DNA of 64,000 nucleotides from Diprion similis (lineage: Eukaryota > Arthropoda > Insecta > Hymenoptera > Diprionidae): the NCBI RefSeq assembly GCF_021155765.1, contig NC_060105.1, positions 16,277,001 through 16,341,000 on the forward strand, written 5' to 3'. The position numbers were made by a program, and so were the translations under genes. A model generated the notes under the pieces. It was not told the origin of the DNA. It saw nothing but the letters and a program-made list of their open reading frames with translations, and ran no database searches. This document shows, piece by piece, positions 22,680-32,173 of the stretch (within the stretch, counting starts at the first letter, position 1; each line of letters starts with the position of its first letter).

Positions 22680-22884
22680 TGTGAGGATGCGGATAGCAGT
22701 GCAACATTTTATATTGTATCAGGGGAGTGGAGGGGGAAGCCTTTCGGGCGGTGACGAAGCGTTGTATAATTGCATGGTAATAATGTATTGACATGGGTAA
22801 CCTTTTGAATGGCCAGGGTTAAGCGAATGCGGTGGGGAACGGTATAAGAACGTCGTTACGAAAAAAAATGCTAGATGGATTATC

Positions 22885-23226
22885 ATGGTGGAACAAAATA
22901 CGAGCGATTATGAGTCCGAGGATGAGCCATGCAGCAAACATGTGCTTGTAAGATCGGTAGAAATTGGTGCGCTTACCAAACGAATGAAGAGAGTTTGTTT
23001 GGTGACTGCTGGGTACGAGACTGATGAACAGCTGTTGTGTCCAGGTTGTACGGATGCTTATGATATACTGGTAGAGGATGGATTGGCATTTATACGTCAT
23101 ACGACTTATAGCAGCGCTGAAGATGCATCAAGTTGGCCAAATCAACCGCAGAATTGTGGATTGTGTAAGGATAGTTTGGATTTAATAATACCAAGCAGTA
23201 TATGTATATATTGCACAACGAAATAA
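22885..23226 (+). CDS. Unknown acidic Cys-rich protein (Polinton neighbour)
   Basis: A 113-codon frame, divergent from the gene at 22679. An acidic, Ser-rich N-terminus is followed by three CxxC pairs: LCPGC, CGLCKD and CIYC, so zinc binding is likely. A GTATAAGA sequence about 45 bp upstream (near 22841) could serve as a TATA box. An AATAAA lies at the stop codon (23222-23228). No family is recognised. The intact frame between dead Polinton genes is notable but the short length makes it weak evidence for selection. Confidence 0.45.
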   Translation: MVEQNTSDYESEDEPCSKHVLVRSVEIGALTKRMKRVCLVTAGYETDEQLLCPGCTDAYDILVEDGLAFIRHTTYSSAEDASSWPNQPQNCGLCKDSLDLIIPSSICIYCTTK

Positions 23227-23390
23227 AGAAATATTATAACACTACATTGTTTTTATTAATTTTTTACACGGACTACAAGTTATTGAGCGGTAAAAAACGG
23301 CTGGAACACGAACTACAAGTTAATGAGCGGTAAAAAACAATCCCGCTAGAATATGACTACAGTATAGGGGAGGTGAACAAATTATTAATT

Positions 23391-24312
23391 TTAATCGGGT
23401 GTGGATGTTTGATTCATTTTAAATCTGGAGATATAATTCATTAATCTACGGTTCTGCTCCATAAGTTGTTGTATGACGACAGTGGCGTTTTCAGGTTTTG
23501 ATACATTGCGCTCTGGTTCGATGGTGGTTGTTTGGATGGGAGTGAACGTCGTTGGGGGTGATGTCTGGTCCTCTGTTGAATTGTCACAATATAGATTAAA
23601 ATGATTCGTAAGTTTTTGGAATGAGCGTATAATAAACTTGAGTTTCGAGTCGATTTTGATCGTAACGAGAGTTTGAAAGTAAGAGGCGATGGTGAAAGGT
23701 TTTTCGATTGACTCTGAAAAAATAAGATTGGTATAGTATCAAATTTTTGCTAGACCTTCTGCACTGAATAGTTGATAATTAGGATTCACCGGCGGGTTCG
23801 GTGGTTGTGGTGATTATTCGGGTGGTGCCGTTTGGCACTGCGATGATTATTGACGCAGTAGTCGATGATGTCACAGTTCGGGCTACAACGGTGATAGCTT
23901 ATATTACGCAAAAAAACATGGTAAAAGACTTGCGTGGGTTGAAGATTGAGAATACTCACATCGTGAGGTGGTCGAAATGGTTGTTGTTGTTGGGCGGTGT
24001 AGAAGTTTGTAGGCAGTAGCAAAATGTGCTGTGGAGGGTAATAAAAAAATTGCTTTAAGGTGTGCACAAAAAGGGTATAGTAATGAGGTGATAGTTACCT
24101 CCAGCAAAAGTACGATTAAATTTCATTGTGGTTTTGTGAGGATCGATGCTTTCACTAACGTCAATGTGTACAACTTTTTCATCACCATGCATCCTGGCGT
24201 CCGGGGAGTGATAGGAGACGTCGAGGTGGCTGAAGTTCGATGATACTTGGTCACCGAGCGGTCGAGCAGCCGCGAGGGTGATGAAGGCGAAGATTGTGAA
24301 TACGAAGTACAT
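23391..24312 (-). CDS. Four-exon gene for a secreted Thr-rich protein, unknown
   Basis: Exons on the minus strand: 24312-24099, 24028-23960, 23882-23790 and 23713-23391 (TAA). All three introns have GT-AG ends (donors GTAACT, GTGAGT, GTGAAT; acceptors after CCACAG, TTGTAG, TTTCAG) and all are phase 1, so the exons join without a break to 232 residues. The first ATG (24312) gives a signal peptide: a hydrophobic stretch FVFTIFAFITLAAA after MY, with likely cleavage before RPLGD. The middle is Thr-rich with NxT sites, so probably heavily glycosylated. The last exon has a charged helical part and ends in QTSTPD. A TATA box and initiator lie upstream and AATAAA (near 23252) downstream. No family is recognised. 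It may be a host gene or a passenger of the Polinton. Confidence 0.6.
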
Positions 24313-24336
24313 GATCGTGATGCAGTGCAATAATTA

Positions 24337-24374
24337 GACTGTAAGCATCTGCAGCAAGACTGTGCGCTTTATAG
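24337..24374 (-). promoter_or_regulatory. TATA box and initiator of the four-exon gene
   Basis: On the minus strand CTATAAAG (24374-24367) lies about 30 bp before ACAGTC (24342-24337), which fits an arthropod initiator. The implied transcript would start about 28 nt before the ATG at 24312. Confidence 0.55.
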
Positions 24375-24537
24375 TATGAATTTGGTGGGTGCGGGGAAGT
24401 GCATCTCTGATGACCGTGTGCTAATAAGGGTAGGTGAATGTAGAAATAGCAGATTCGCGTGGTGCACGTTACATTGTTAGAAATAACTGCAACTTTGTTG
24501 GTGGGTGGGAGTAGATGCATTGAAATTGGGCTGCTGG

Positions 24538-24680
24538 TCAGGCGACATTGTATGCGCTGTTATTTTGGGATGCGCTAAATCGCGAAAAACCGACAGGTTT
24601 ATGCTAAGGGGTTACTCGGGCGACATTGTAAGTTTTTCGCGAAAACAAGGTAATTTTGGACGACAGGTTTATGTGGAAGT
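24538..24680. repeat. Imperfect direct duplication
   Basis: Two adjacent segments share GGCGACATTGTA, TCGCGAAAA and GACAGGTTTATG in the same order (24541-24604 and 24624-24674). No gene is seen from 24400 to 25040. Confidence 0.55.
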
Positions 24681-24854
24681 TAAAATCCGCCTCGGTGTAT
24701 TAATTGGGCAGCTGGCCAGACGCAGCTGAACGGAGTTCTACTTACCATTGCACTCTCTGATGGTAATCACACGCGATGGTAATCACCCACTGATGATAAC
24801 ACTCAGGGAGGTTGAGATCCGCGGGGGTTGAGAACCGCGGGTTGAGAACCACGG

Positions 24855-24855
<1 letters not shown>

Positions 24856-24904
<49 letters not shown>
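24856..24904. repeat. (CA)n microsatellite
   Basis: About 24 uninterrupted CA units, followed by further degenerate CACACGGACAC repeats to 25013. Confidence 0.95.
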
Positions 24905-24906
<2 letters not shown>

Positions 24907-25046
24907 CACACGGACACACACGCGGTGAGCCAGAACCAACATATCCACGTTAAGTCAACTTAGGCCGGTCACACGGACGCACGCACACCTCACACGGACA
25001 CTCGCACACGCGGTGATCCAGAACCAACATACTACTGCTACTCCTT

Positions 25047-25301
25047 TGAACGGCAATCCGGATATTATAATCGCCGACACCGGACGCAACCTTTCGCCGT
25101 TGGAAATTTAGTGATGAGACGCCAACATACGCTCTCTTCCGCAGCTCAACACTACAGCGCGAAGTTAGCGAAAAATTTAACGAACCCTATCGCATTACAA
25201 AAATTCTATCCCCAGTAGTTGTGGAACTTGGTGAATTAGTTGGTGGTAAGGTAATTGGCAAAGTACATGTTGGGCACATAAAACCGTATCATGACCACTA
25301 G
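25047..25301 (+). pseudogene. Ty3/gypsy integrase C-terminal fragment
   Basis: The frame reads YYNRRHRTQPFAVGNLV, then a stretch ending KLAKNLTNPYRITKILS and finally GKVIGKVHVGHIKPYHDH before TAG (25299-25301). This matches the end of Ty3/gypsy integrases: the RPV.F..GDLV segment and the GPY/F module, here NPY. The catalytic core and everything upstream are absent; the (CA)n region lies directly before it. It is a 5'-truncated remnant, not of the same subfamily as the copies at either end of the window. Confidence 0.65.
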
Positions 25302-25734
25302 GGTTACATTCGCAGATACCGCAACCTACCGCACCATTCAAGTACCGCCGCGCCGCGCCGCCATGAGTGATATTCATAGAGACACGACAGAGGAGTTTGT
25401 ATCGGGGGACTCCGACGTCGAGATCATAGACGTGTTGGAGCCACCAGTATCCCGACAGTCTGTTTGTTTCTTGTTTCTGCCGTACCCTGGGACTGTGCCC
25501 ATACCAGCATTATATTTCCATTCTAACTGAATTTGGCTTTCTCGCTTGTCTCGTTGAATTTATTCAGTGTTATTAATAGTAGTAGATTAATTATTGATAT
25601 AGTAATTTGTAGAGTAGTTTAAATATTGTTAGGTTAAGAGCTAAACTTACCACTAAATTATTATTATGCTACATGAGATATAGATTACTGTTCAGTATTC
25701 TCACCAGTTATACGAGGGGGCTCGAGGGCACAGG
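25302..25734. other. 3' untranslated part of the gypsy remnant
   Basis: A short frame from ATG 25363 to 25528 follows the integrase end but shows no domain. A purine-rich GAGGGGGCTCGAGGG at about 25714-25728 could be the polypurine tract. Confidence 0.35.
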
Positions 25735-25986
25735 TGTAAATCTCAGACTTAATTAGCAAAACAAAAACACACATGTACGCTCGCACATTCACCGCGGACT
25801 TTCTCGAGGCAGCAAGTGCCTTGTTTTCAGCAGTTACTATCCTGTATAGCTTGAGCGAGGATATCGGACATCGAACCTCATCAAGCCATTGCTAGCCTTC
25901 TTGAATAAATTTCTTAATTTTGGTTTTTAGTTATCAAAGCGTTTTGATTCATTCTTTACTCCAATCCTAATCTAATCTAACGAACA
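25735..25986 (+). repeat. Putative 3' LTR of the gypsy remnant
   Basis: It starts TGTAAATC just after the purine-rich tract and ends CGAACA, giving TG...CA ends over 252 bp. It contains a TATA-free promoter-like middle part and AATAAA near 25902. There is no second copy in the window, so the limits are inferred. Confidence 0.4.
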
Positions 25987-26004
25987 ATTACCTAGGAGGA
26001 TTTG

Positions 26005-26400
26005 GTGAGTATCGCAATTTCAGTTCGTCTCTCTTTTCTTTCAATTATTTATTTATTTATTTATTTAATTATTTTTTTTCAGGTTTTTAGGCTCAAGTTA
26101 AAGGTAGGGATTTAGTGAGAGTTTGATATATGTGTGAAGTAGGTGTCAACATATAAAATGTATAGAAAATAAAAGCACGATAAAACGATTAAAATTTTCA
26201 CTTTGTTTCAGTTATTTATTCTTTCATTTTCCCAGGTTTCGAGGCCCAAGTATAAGGTAAGGATTTAGTAAGAGTTTCGTATATGTGTAAGTAGGTGTCA
26301 AGAAAATAAAATGTATAGAAAATAGAAGAACGATAAAACGATTAACATTTTTCTTTGCTTCAGGTTTCTGTCAGGAGAGCTGCTTAGTGTCAACTCATAG
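26005..26400 (+). repeat. Tandem duplication carrying two 21-nt microexon candidates
   Basis: Two units of about 140 bp (26083-26235 and 26236-26363). Each starts after a CAG acceptor with a 21-nt segment followed by a donor (GTAGGG at 26104, GTAAGG at 26257). A GTGAGT donor lies before them at 26005 and a CAG acceptor after them at 26363. Read together from 26083 the segments are in frame: seven codons, seven codons, then seven codons and TAG. The upstream exon has a stop in that frame, so coding is uncertain. Confidence 0.35.
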
Positions 26401-26563
26401 TGAAGTTCATTCCGCAAGGTGGCAGCGGTTCGTTTTTATCAGAGTCCAGTCTTTCAAATAAACAGGTCAGTTGTCGATTGGCATTCATGATATCAAGTCT
26501 TATTTATTCATAGCTTGTTCCAGGTAGCTCTCACTCATGTCCGGCTTATCGAGTCTAATCTCT

Positions 26564-26727
26564 TGTTGAGTGTATACATTTATATTTAGAATAAGAGATT
26601 AAGAGATTAAGAGATCGCACAATGTTTGTCATCACTAACTAAGTGGATATGTGTTCTTCTACCTATTAATCCTTTTAGACGGCGGTTGCCTGGAAGACAG
26701 TATAATTAGAACTGTTGCGTATTAACA
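26564..26727 (+). repeat. Copia 5' LTR
   Basis: 164 bp from TGTTGAGTG to ATTAACA. The first 150 bp recur at 33205-33357. The following sequence shows no primer-binding site that I can assign. Confidence 0.85.
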
Positions 26728-27329
26728 CAATCCAATTTATACAATTAACCAATTATTCAATTTTAATCCATATAATTTTATACGGCTGGGATTTCCCTGG
26801 ACGGTGGTTCCCAAGCTATAACGAGCTGCCTGGAAAGGACAGCAGTCCCACATCTGGCAATACAAGACCGCGCTGAAGGAACTGCGACCCTAAACAATAT
26901 ACCTAATATTGCGCGATAAATGAACCGTTTAAGGGTCGTATGGAACTTCCAGCGCGGGTTTTTCACTACTTTATTACCCCTGGGTTTTTACCAATTATCA
27001 ATAGTCAGTTGGCTGCCAGATGTGGACGCTGGCCTGTCCGGACAATAGGTACGCGAAAGTCCGAAAGGATCACGTAGTGTTCAAGCATAGGTCATACCTG
27101 CATGCTCCCACTCTCTTCCTACATACAAAATTTCCATCCCTATAACCAAGACTTCCGGTGCAATGTCTTGCCCAATCCTGGATTCCTACCAATCGCAATA
27201 ATCAACCAATAGGAAAAATTGACGAATCAGTAAACTCCTACACCCTCCACATTTCTTGAAACTCCTTCACATTCTTTCTTACTTTACTTCAACACGGTCA
27301 GTTCCCGTCGAGACATCAACCACCAACAC
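26728..27329. other. Copia leader region, no gene recognised
   Basis: Non-coding sequence between the Copia 5' LTR and the hairpin element. The beginning of gag is not visible here. Confidence 0.4.
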
Positions 27330-27632
27330 GGTCTTCTACACAGGTCTTGCAACTAGGCAAGAAGCTCAATAGGAGGCAGTGACTCCACTATTGAAGCAAT
27401 ATCCAGGTGGCGTTGCGATCGAGGGATGTATAAACATAACCTAGAAAATATTATGTATCAGCGAGATTCTTGGGTTTGAATTCAACGCTCGTGTAAAGCG
27501 CATGCGTGACTATCGTTATCTTTGTCGCACCGGGTATCCCTCGATCGCAGCGACCCTAGCGGCTTGGCACGTCAAGAGGACCACGTCGAGATTCACAGTT
27601 GCAAGACCTGTGTATAAGACCGTGGACGTGAC
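27330..27632. repeat. Palindromic element (MITE-like), about 300 bp
   Basis: The left arm (27335-27365, CACGGTCTTCTACACAGG...) matches the reverse complement of 27597-27625. A second pair of arms (27411-27432 and 27530-27550, around CGATCGAGGGAT) lies inside. The structure resembles a foldback MITE inserted at the start of the Copia gag. Confidence 0.6.
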
Positions 27633-27647
27633 CAGTCACCGGTCACG

Positions 27648-27909
27648 TTGCAATATAGTGCTATTTCAAATAGACAATTAGAATATATAAGTGATGAAGA
27701 ATCAGCCTATAAAATTATGAAAAAGTTTGATCAGTTATATTTAAAGAAATCAACGGCTCTACAGATGGTATGCAGGTCTAATCTAAGAAGTATAAAGTTG
27801 AAGAATTACGCGGATGAGAATAGTTTCTTTGACGACTTTGAAAAGTCGGTTAATGCTTTGAAGGCCGCGGGAGCTACAGTGTCTGAAACGGAAAAACTGA
27901 ACTATATGC
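27648..27909 (+). pseudogene. Copia gag fragment
   Basis: The frame encodes a Copia-type gag piece (UBN2 family): RQLEYISDEESAYKIMKKFD, LQMVCRSNLRSIKLKNYAD, FFDDFEKSVNALKAAGATV and SETEKLNYML. It starts without the usual N-terminal 60-100 residues and is cut at 27909 by the next element. The capsid polyprotein is incomplete. Confidence 0.8.
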
Positions 27910-29925
27910 TGTAACGGGCTTTTTACTTCGCCCGGGGGAAAGCGGGGTCGGCACAGAGGCTCGTTTACAAAAATGGCGTTGACCAACACGGCAATAGAAA
28001 AATGAAAAAAATAAAGATTGACGGCACTGCCGAACAGGTGTTGGGCGCCAGGCTCGAGAGAGCCGTAAGAGAATACACTCTTACCAGATTTGAAATTTAC
28101 CGTCCAATAGTATTCGTTCGCCGACTCGAACGGCGAACCTAACTCACACCACCAAATCTCAAAGCGAAACTATAGCAGGGGCGAGCACACACACAAAAAC
28201 AGCCGACTAGCTAGCGGTGAGGGGAACGTGGGCGCGAAGGTGAAATAGTATAGATGATAATCGAATGATTATAGATGTAATTACCAGCGTTTATTAACAA
28301 ACAGCGCCGTTACGGCAAGGCAGAAGGCAACAAAATAGTTATTTACACGGCAAGCGGTCTTATCGGTGGCGGTACGCTTCGATACAATTCAAAAATAAAT
28401 AAAAATAGAACAAAATAGCATAAAATATAACACAGCAACAAGGTTCAACAAGTCAATAGAACACGGCAAAATCAAGCAGTATAAGCTAGAAGCGACGAGC
28501 GGCAAGCGACCAAGATAAGCGAGTAATAAGCGGCATAAAATCAGTAACAAGTCAATAACGCATGCGACTACGGACTCGTGGTGAAGCGAGTTCGTTAACA
28601 ATTTCAAAACTCAAACCAAGGCAGAACAATTCTAAAAACAAGCTTGCTAACAATCTAACGGCTTGACAAACACGAGTTAATCCTCCTTCACTTTTTCTAT
28701 ATTATCGGCTCGGTCGCCTGTCGCTGCTTGACGGTGGTAGTTACGCTCGGCAACGACGGCACGGGCGCACACACTCACTCACAGATTCTCTCTCTCTCTC
28801 ACACTCACGTACTCGGTACGCGGCCGGGAAGCGGCACGGTACACGATCTATTACAAAGTATATGCTACCATAAAGCGGCAAAAGATTACCGAATGAACAA
28901 CCAGAGCATGTAATATTAATTATAAAATAAGAATAGCAACCAAGATCAACAATTTAATCAACTAGAAAAGCTTAGCTACCACGAGGCTCGCGGGCTTTCA
29001 CACAAGATGGCCGACCGAAGCCGGCCGGCAACCTGTTGCAAAAAGGAAAAATGGCCTGAGGCCGTTGAGAATCTATAGCCAGCGAGATTCGGGATAGCGA
29101 CAGCCTACCTTTTTACGGCTAACGGTCCCGGTCTTCCACAAAGCAAGACGGCAACTACTTGTCTTCTCTTAACGACGATATCGGCACCAAACTGTTGTGC
29201 GAGCGAAGCGGTGAGGCTTAGAAAACTTTTAACGGTTACACTACGATACGTCCGAAGCTAGGAGCAACGAGGCGCAAGGGAGAGTGAGGTGGCCGCCGGC
29301 CCTCGGCGATCGCGATCCCGCGGTGGCGCTACGGGAGGGGATGATAGGTAGATTGGCGAGAGACCGGCGGGAGCCTAGGCAGCCGGTCTGTTCGCCGCGC
29401 TGTGCTGCGTGTTGCGAGGGTGGTCTGGCGAAGGCGGAAATGTCCGGTCGGCATCGGCGAGCCCAGGGGGAGACTGAGTCCGGTTATTTGTGGGTGCCGG
29501 GTGGCAAGGCCGGTCTTATCGGAGGCTCAGGTGGAGGCAACTCGACCCCTGGGCGGCAGCGGCAGCATGTCCTTGGCGGCATCGAGGTCCGAGCAAGCAA
29601 CAGCGCGACTACTGGGTCCGGGGCTTCGAACTCCGCGCCGGTCGTCCTGTGGTCCCTCCGCGTTTCCCGCGACGGCAGCGCAGGGTAGTCGTTGGATGGC
29701 GTCGGCATTGGCGGCGGCAGTGGCGGCGGCAGTGGCGGTCACCTCAGAGAATGGATTGGGGGAGTAACAAAAAGCATTAGCAACAATACATGAATCTTAA
29801 AGCTAACTCTGGTTGTTCATTGGCGGCACGGCAGGACTCTCCCTTGCTCTTTAAGAGCGCTTGACGCGGCCGCCTGGGAGTGGAGGTGCGGGTCGGTGAC
29901 GGGCTGGTAGACCCGCCACGTCACA
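27910..29925. mobile_element. TGTRACG-type element E1 (2.0 kb, non-coding)
   Basis: It starts TGTAACGGGC and ends CCACGTCACA. The motif TGTTGGGCGCCAGGC lies 138 bp from the left end. Its first 310 bp are closely similar to 63586-63897 in reverse complement. The right half is GC-rich (28980-29780) with long chance frames. The flanking four bases differ (ATGC left, GTAC right), unlike the other members, so the two ends may come from different insertions. No protein domain is found. Confidence 0.6.
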
Positions 29926-29930
29926 GTACA

Positions 29931-30680
29931 ACGAAAAGAGAGATGATATAGGGAAATTAGAAGAAGAAATAGTAAACAGTGAGAATGATGGAAGTGAGTC
30001 TGACATTGAGAATGAGATAGCTTTGAGAAGGTCAAACAGAACAAGAAATCCTGTAAGTAGATATAATCCAACTTGGGATAAAAATCGAGAGGAACAGTTC
30101 TGTGATTACATATATGCAAATTTTTGTAGTACTATAGTACCTTATACATTCGAGGAGGCGTTAAATTGTGAAAAGAGACTCGAATGGATTAAAGCTATGA
30201 ATAAAGAAATTAGTTGCTTAAATAAAAATAAAACCTGGTTACTAACCGAAAAACCGAAAAATGCTAAAATTTTGGATGTAAAATGGGTATATTCAATAAA
30301 ACCAAACAATAAGTTGAAAGCTAGATTAGTAGTCCGGGGCTTTCAACAAGAAGGATTAAGTGTAAACACATACGCTCCTGTGATTAGAATGTCGACTCTG
30401 AAATTATTATTGTCTTATTTTTGTAAACACGGTCTATTTATAGAGCAGATGGATGTAGAAACTGCGTTCCTTAATGGAAAAATAAAATCAGTCGTATATA
30501 TAAATCAGCCGGAAGGTTATGATAATGGTAAAAATCAAGTGTGCTTGTTAAAAAAGGCATTGTACGGGCTACAGATCCTGGTATGAATGCTTTCATGAGT
30601 TTATGTCTGAGATGGAATTCAAGAGAAACGACTATGATTATTGTCTCTATACTAAGAACGAAAATGGCGTTACCATATAT
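29931..30680 (+). pseudogene. Copia RT, first part
   Basis: After an acidic linker the frame reads RRSNRTRNPVSRY, then the Copia-type RT (RVT_2): EALNCEKRLEWIKAMNKEI, NKTWLL, LDVKWVYSIKPNNKLKARLV, APVIRMSTLKLLL, EQMDVETAFLNGKI and KKALYGL. A small deletion near 30573 shifts the frame. The continuation ends TKNENGVTIY at the point where element E2 is inserted. The protease and integrase expected upstream are absent; element E1 directly precedes this part. Confidence 0.85.
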
Positions 30681-32173
30681 TGTGACGAGGTTTTTTGCCG
30701 CTCTTGTTCACCCGGAGAAGTTCCCAAGAGTTAACCTGGTGCACAATGATTCGGCAACCCGCGATGCACTCTGCAGCTTACCAAAGCTATCGCGAAATTT
30801 TGTTGGGCGCCTGGCGTGATCAACACGCCTCGAATCTTTACCTTCGCAATTCCTCGGCTATCCTTCTCTATGCCAGGTAGCTCAATACCGCGGAGAGGGG
30901 GGGTGGGTAGTTTTGCGGAGAGAAAGAACGGACACTCGACACGATACAGAATTTACCAAAATAAAATAAAATAATATATTCAAAAAAAAAGATTCGAAGC
31001 GATACAAAACAAAAGGAAAAAGAAACAGATACTCAATTCGCCTCCCGCGATTCCACAAACAAAATAGAAAGAAAATCAAATCTTAACTAGACCTTAAATC
31101 TACGTGCGCTAGTCGCGTTCCTCGTCTCAACGGGATCAACAAAACAAAAATCAAAATACAGAAAATCGACAACGATACGAACACGCTACTCGTGATCGTC
31201 CTTCCCTTAATTATAAATATCGGCGCTATTCGCCAAACCCGAACAGAATTATCGCGCTAATCGCAAAACATACCCTACAAGTACTCGACAGTAATTCTTA
31301 CTTAACAACTTCAATCGAGGCGATTAATCGGGACGCATCCGAAACTTCACTATCTTCCGAAACAAATCAAACAAGGAAACTAAAAATAATAACCCAGCCA
31401 AACAGAGCGCTCACACTTAGCGATACGCGACCTACACGAGAGGTGACACTTTCTGAACACGCGAACGCGACTTGACCCTGTGCAGCGGAATTTGGGCTGC
31501 TCGCAAATAACGAAACGAATGACTCTACTCAACAGGTACAATAGCCAAAATTGACTCGATACGTTATCGCAAAAAAAAAACAAAATCAAGATCAAGCTCC
31601 GGCCACCAAACAAGGAAGTCGGCAAACGAATTTCGAGTAATTTCGCAATTCAGTCTTACAATGGCCAACCGTTACTCGGTGCACCGTTCTAACTCGTTCT
31701 CGAAATTAGTCCGCAGAAATTTATAAGCGCTTACCACTACGCAGCCACGCCAAAAATGCCCCGACGCGACAGTCTGACATTTTCCCCCCGGGCTTCTTTT
31801 TCTTTTCGTTCTTCTCCTATTCACTAATTTCTTTTACTCTCTTAAGTTCTCTCAGGTACGTCGTATTGCGTTCGTCACCAGGACTCAAGTGTCTGGCTTC
31901 CGCCACGCGGAGCCGGAATTCCGGCTTAGCCTCCTCGTTTTCGAAATTCCTCGCATTCCATTGGGAGGTCGGTTACGCAATTCTTAAATCTAGCTTATCG
32001 CTAACGTAGGTTTCCGCTGTCGCGGGTCGCTGATTGGCCGTCCATCTCCCCGGTTCTCCGCCGTCACCAATGACGTGTATAATCATTCTTGTCGCGAAAT
32101 CCCTAGTTAGAGTCCCGCCTAAGGTTCGGGGAGCTACTGGTAACGAGCATCACAAAAAAAATGCCACGTTACA
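30681..32173. mobile_element. TGTRACG-type element E2 (1493 bp) with ATAT duplication
   Basis: It starts TGTGACGAGG, ends CCACGTTACA and is flanked by ATAT on both sides (30677-30680, 32174-32177). Removing the element and one ATAT restores the Copia RT exactly across GVTIYVLLF. The motif TGTTGGGCGCC lies about 120 bp from the left end. It is non-coding. TG...CA ends and a 4-bp duplication fit a solo LTR. Confidence 0.8.

Noticed and set aside
24742..24948. Minus-strand frame with a CVCVCV stretch
   Set aside because: Translation of the (CA)n microsatellite.
28040..28065. tRNA-Lys gene or fragment suggested by GTTGGGCGCCA
   Set aside because: Only the last 11 nt match a tRNA 3' end and no cloverleaf can be drawn; it is treated as a shared motif of the TGTRACG elements.
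29284..29780. Several overlapping long frames in GC-rich DNA on both strands
   Set aside because: High GC makes stops rare in all frames; the translations are low-complexity Arg/Gly/Ala mixtures without domains.
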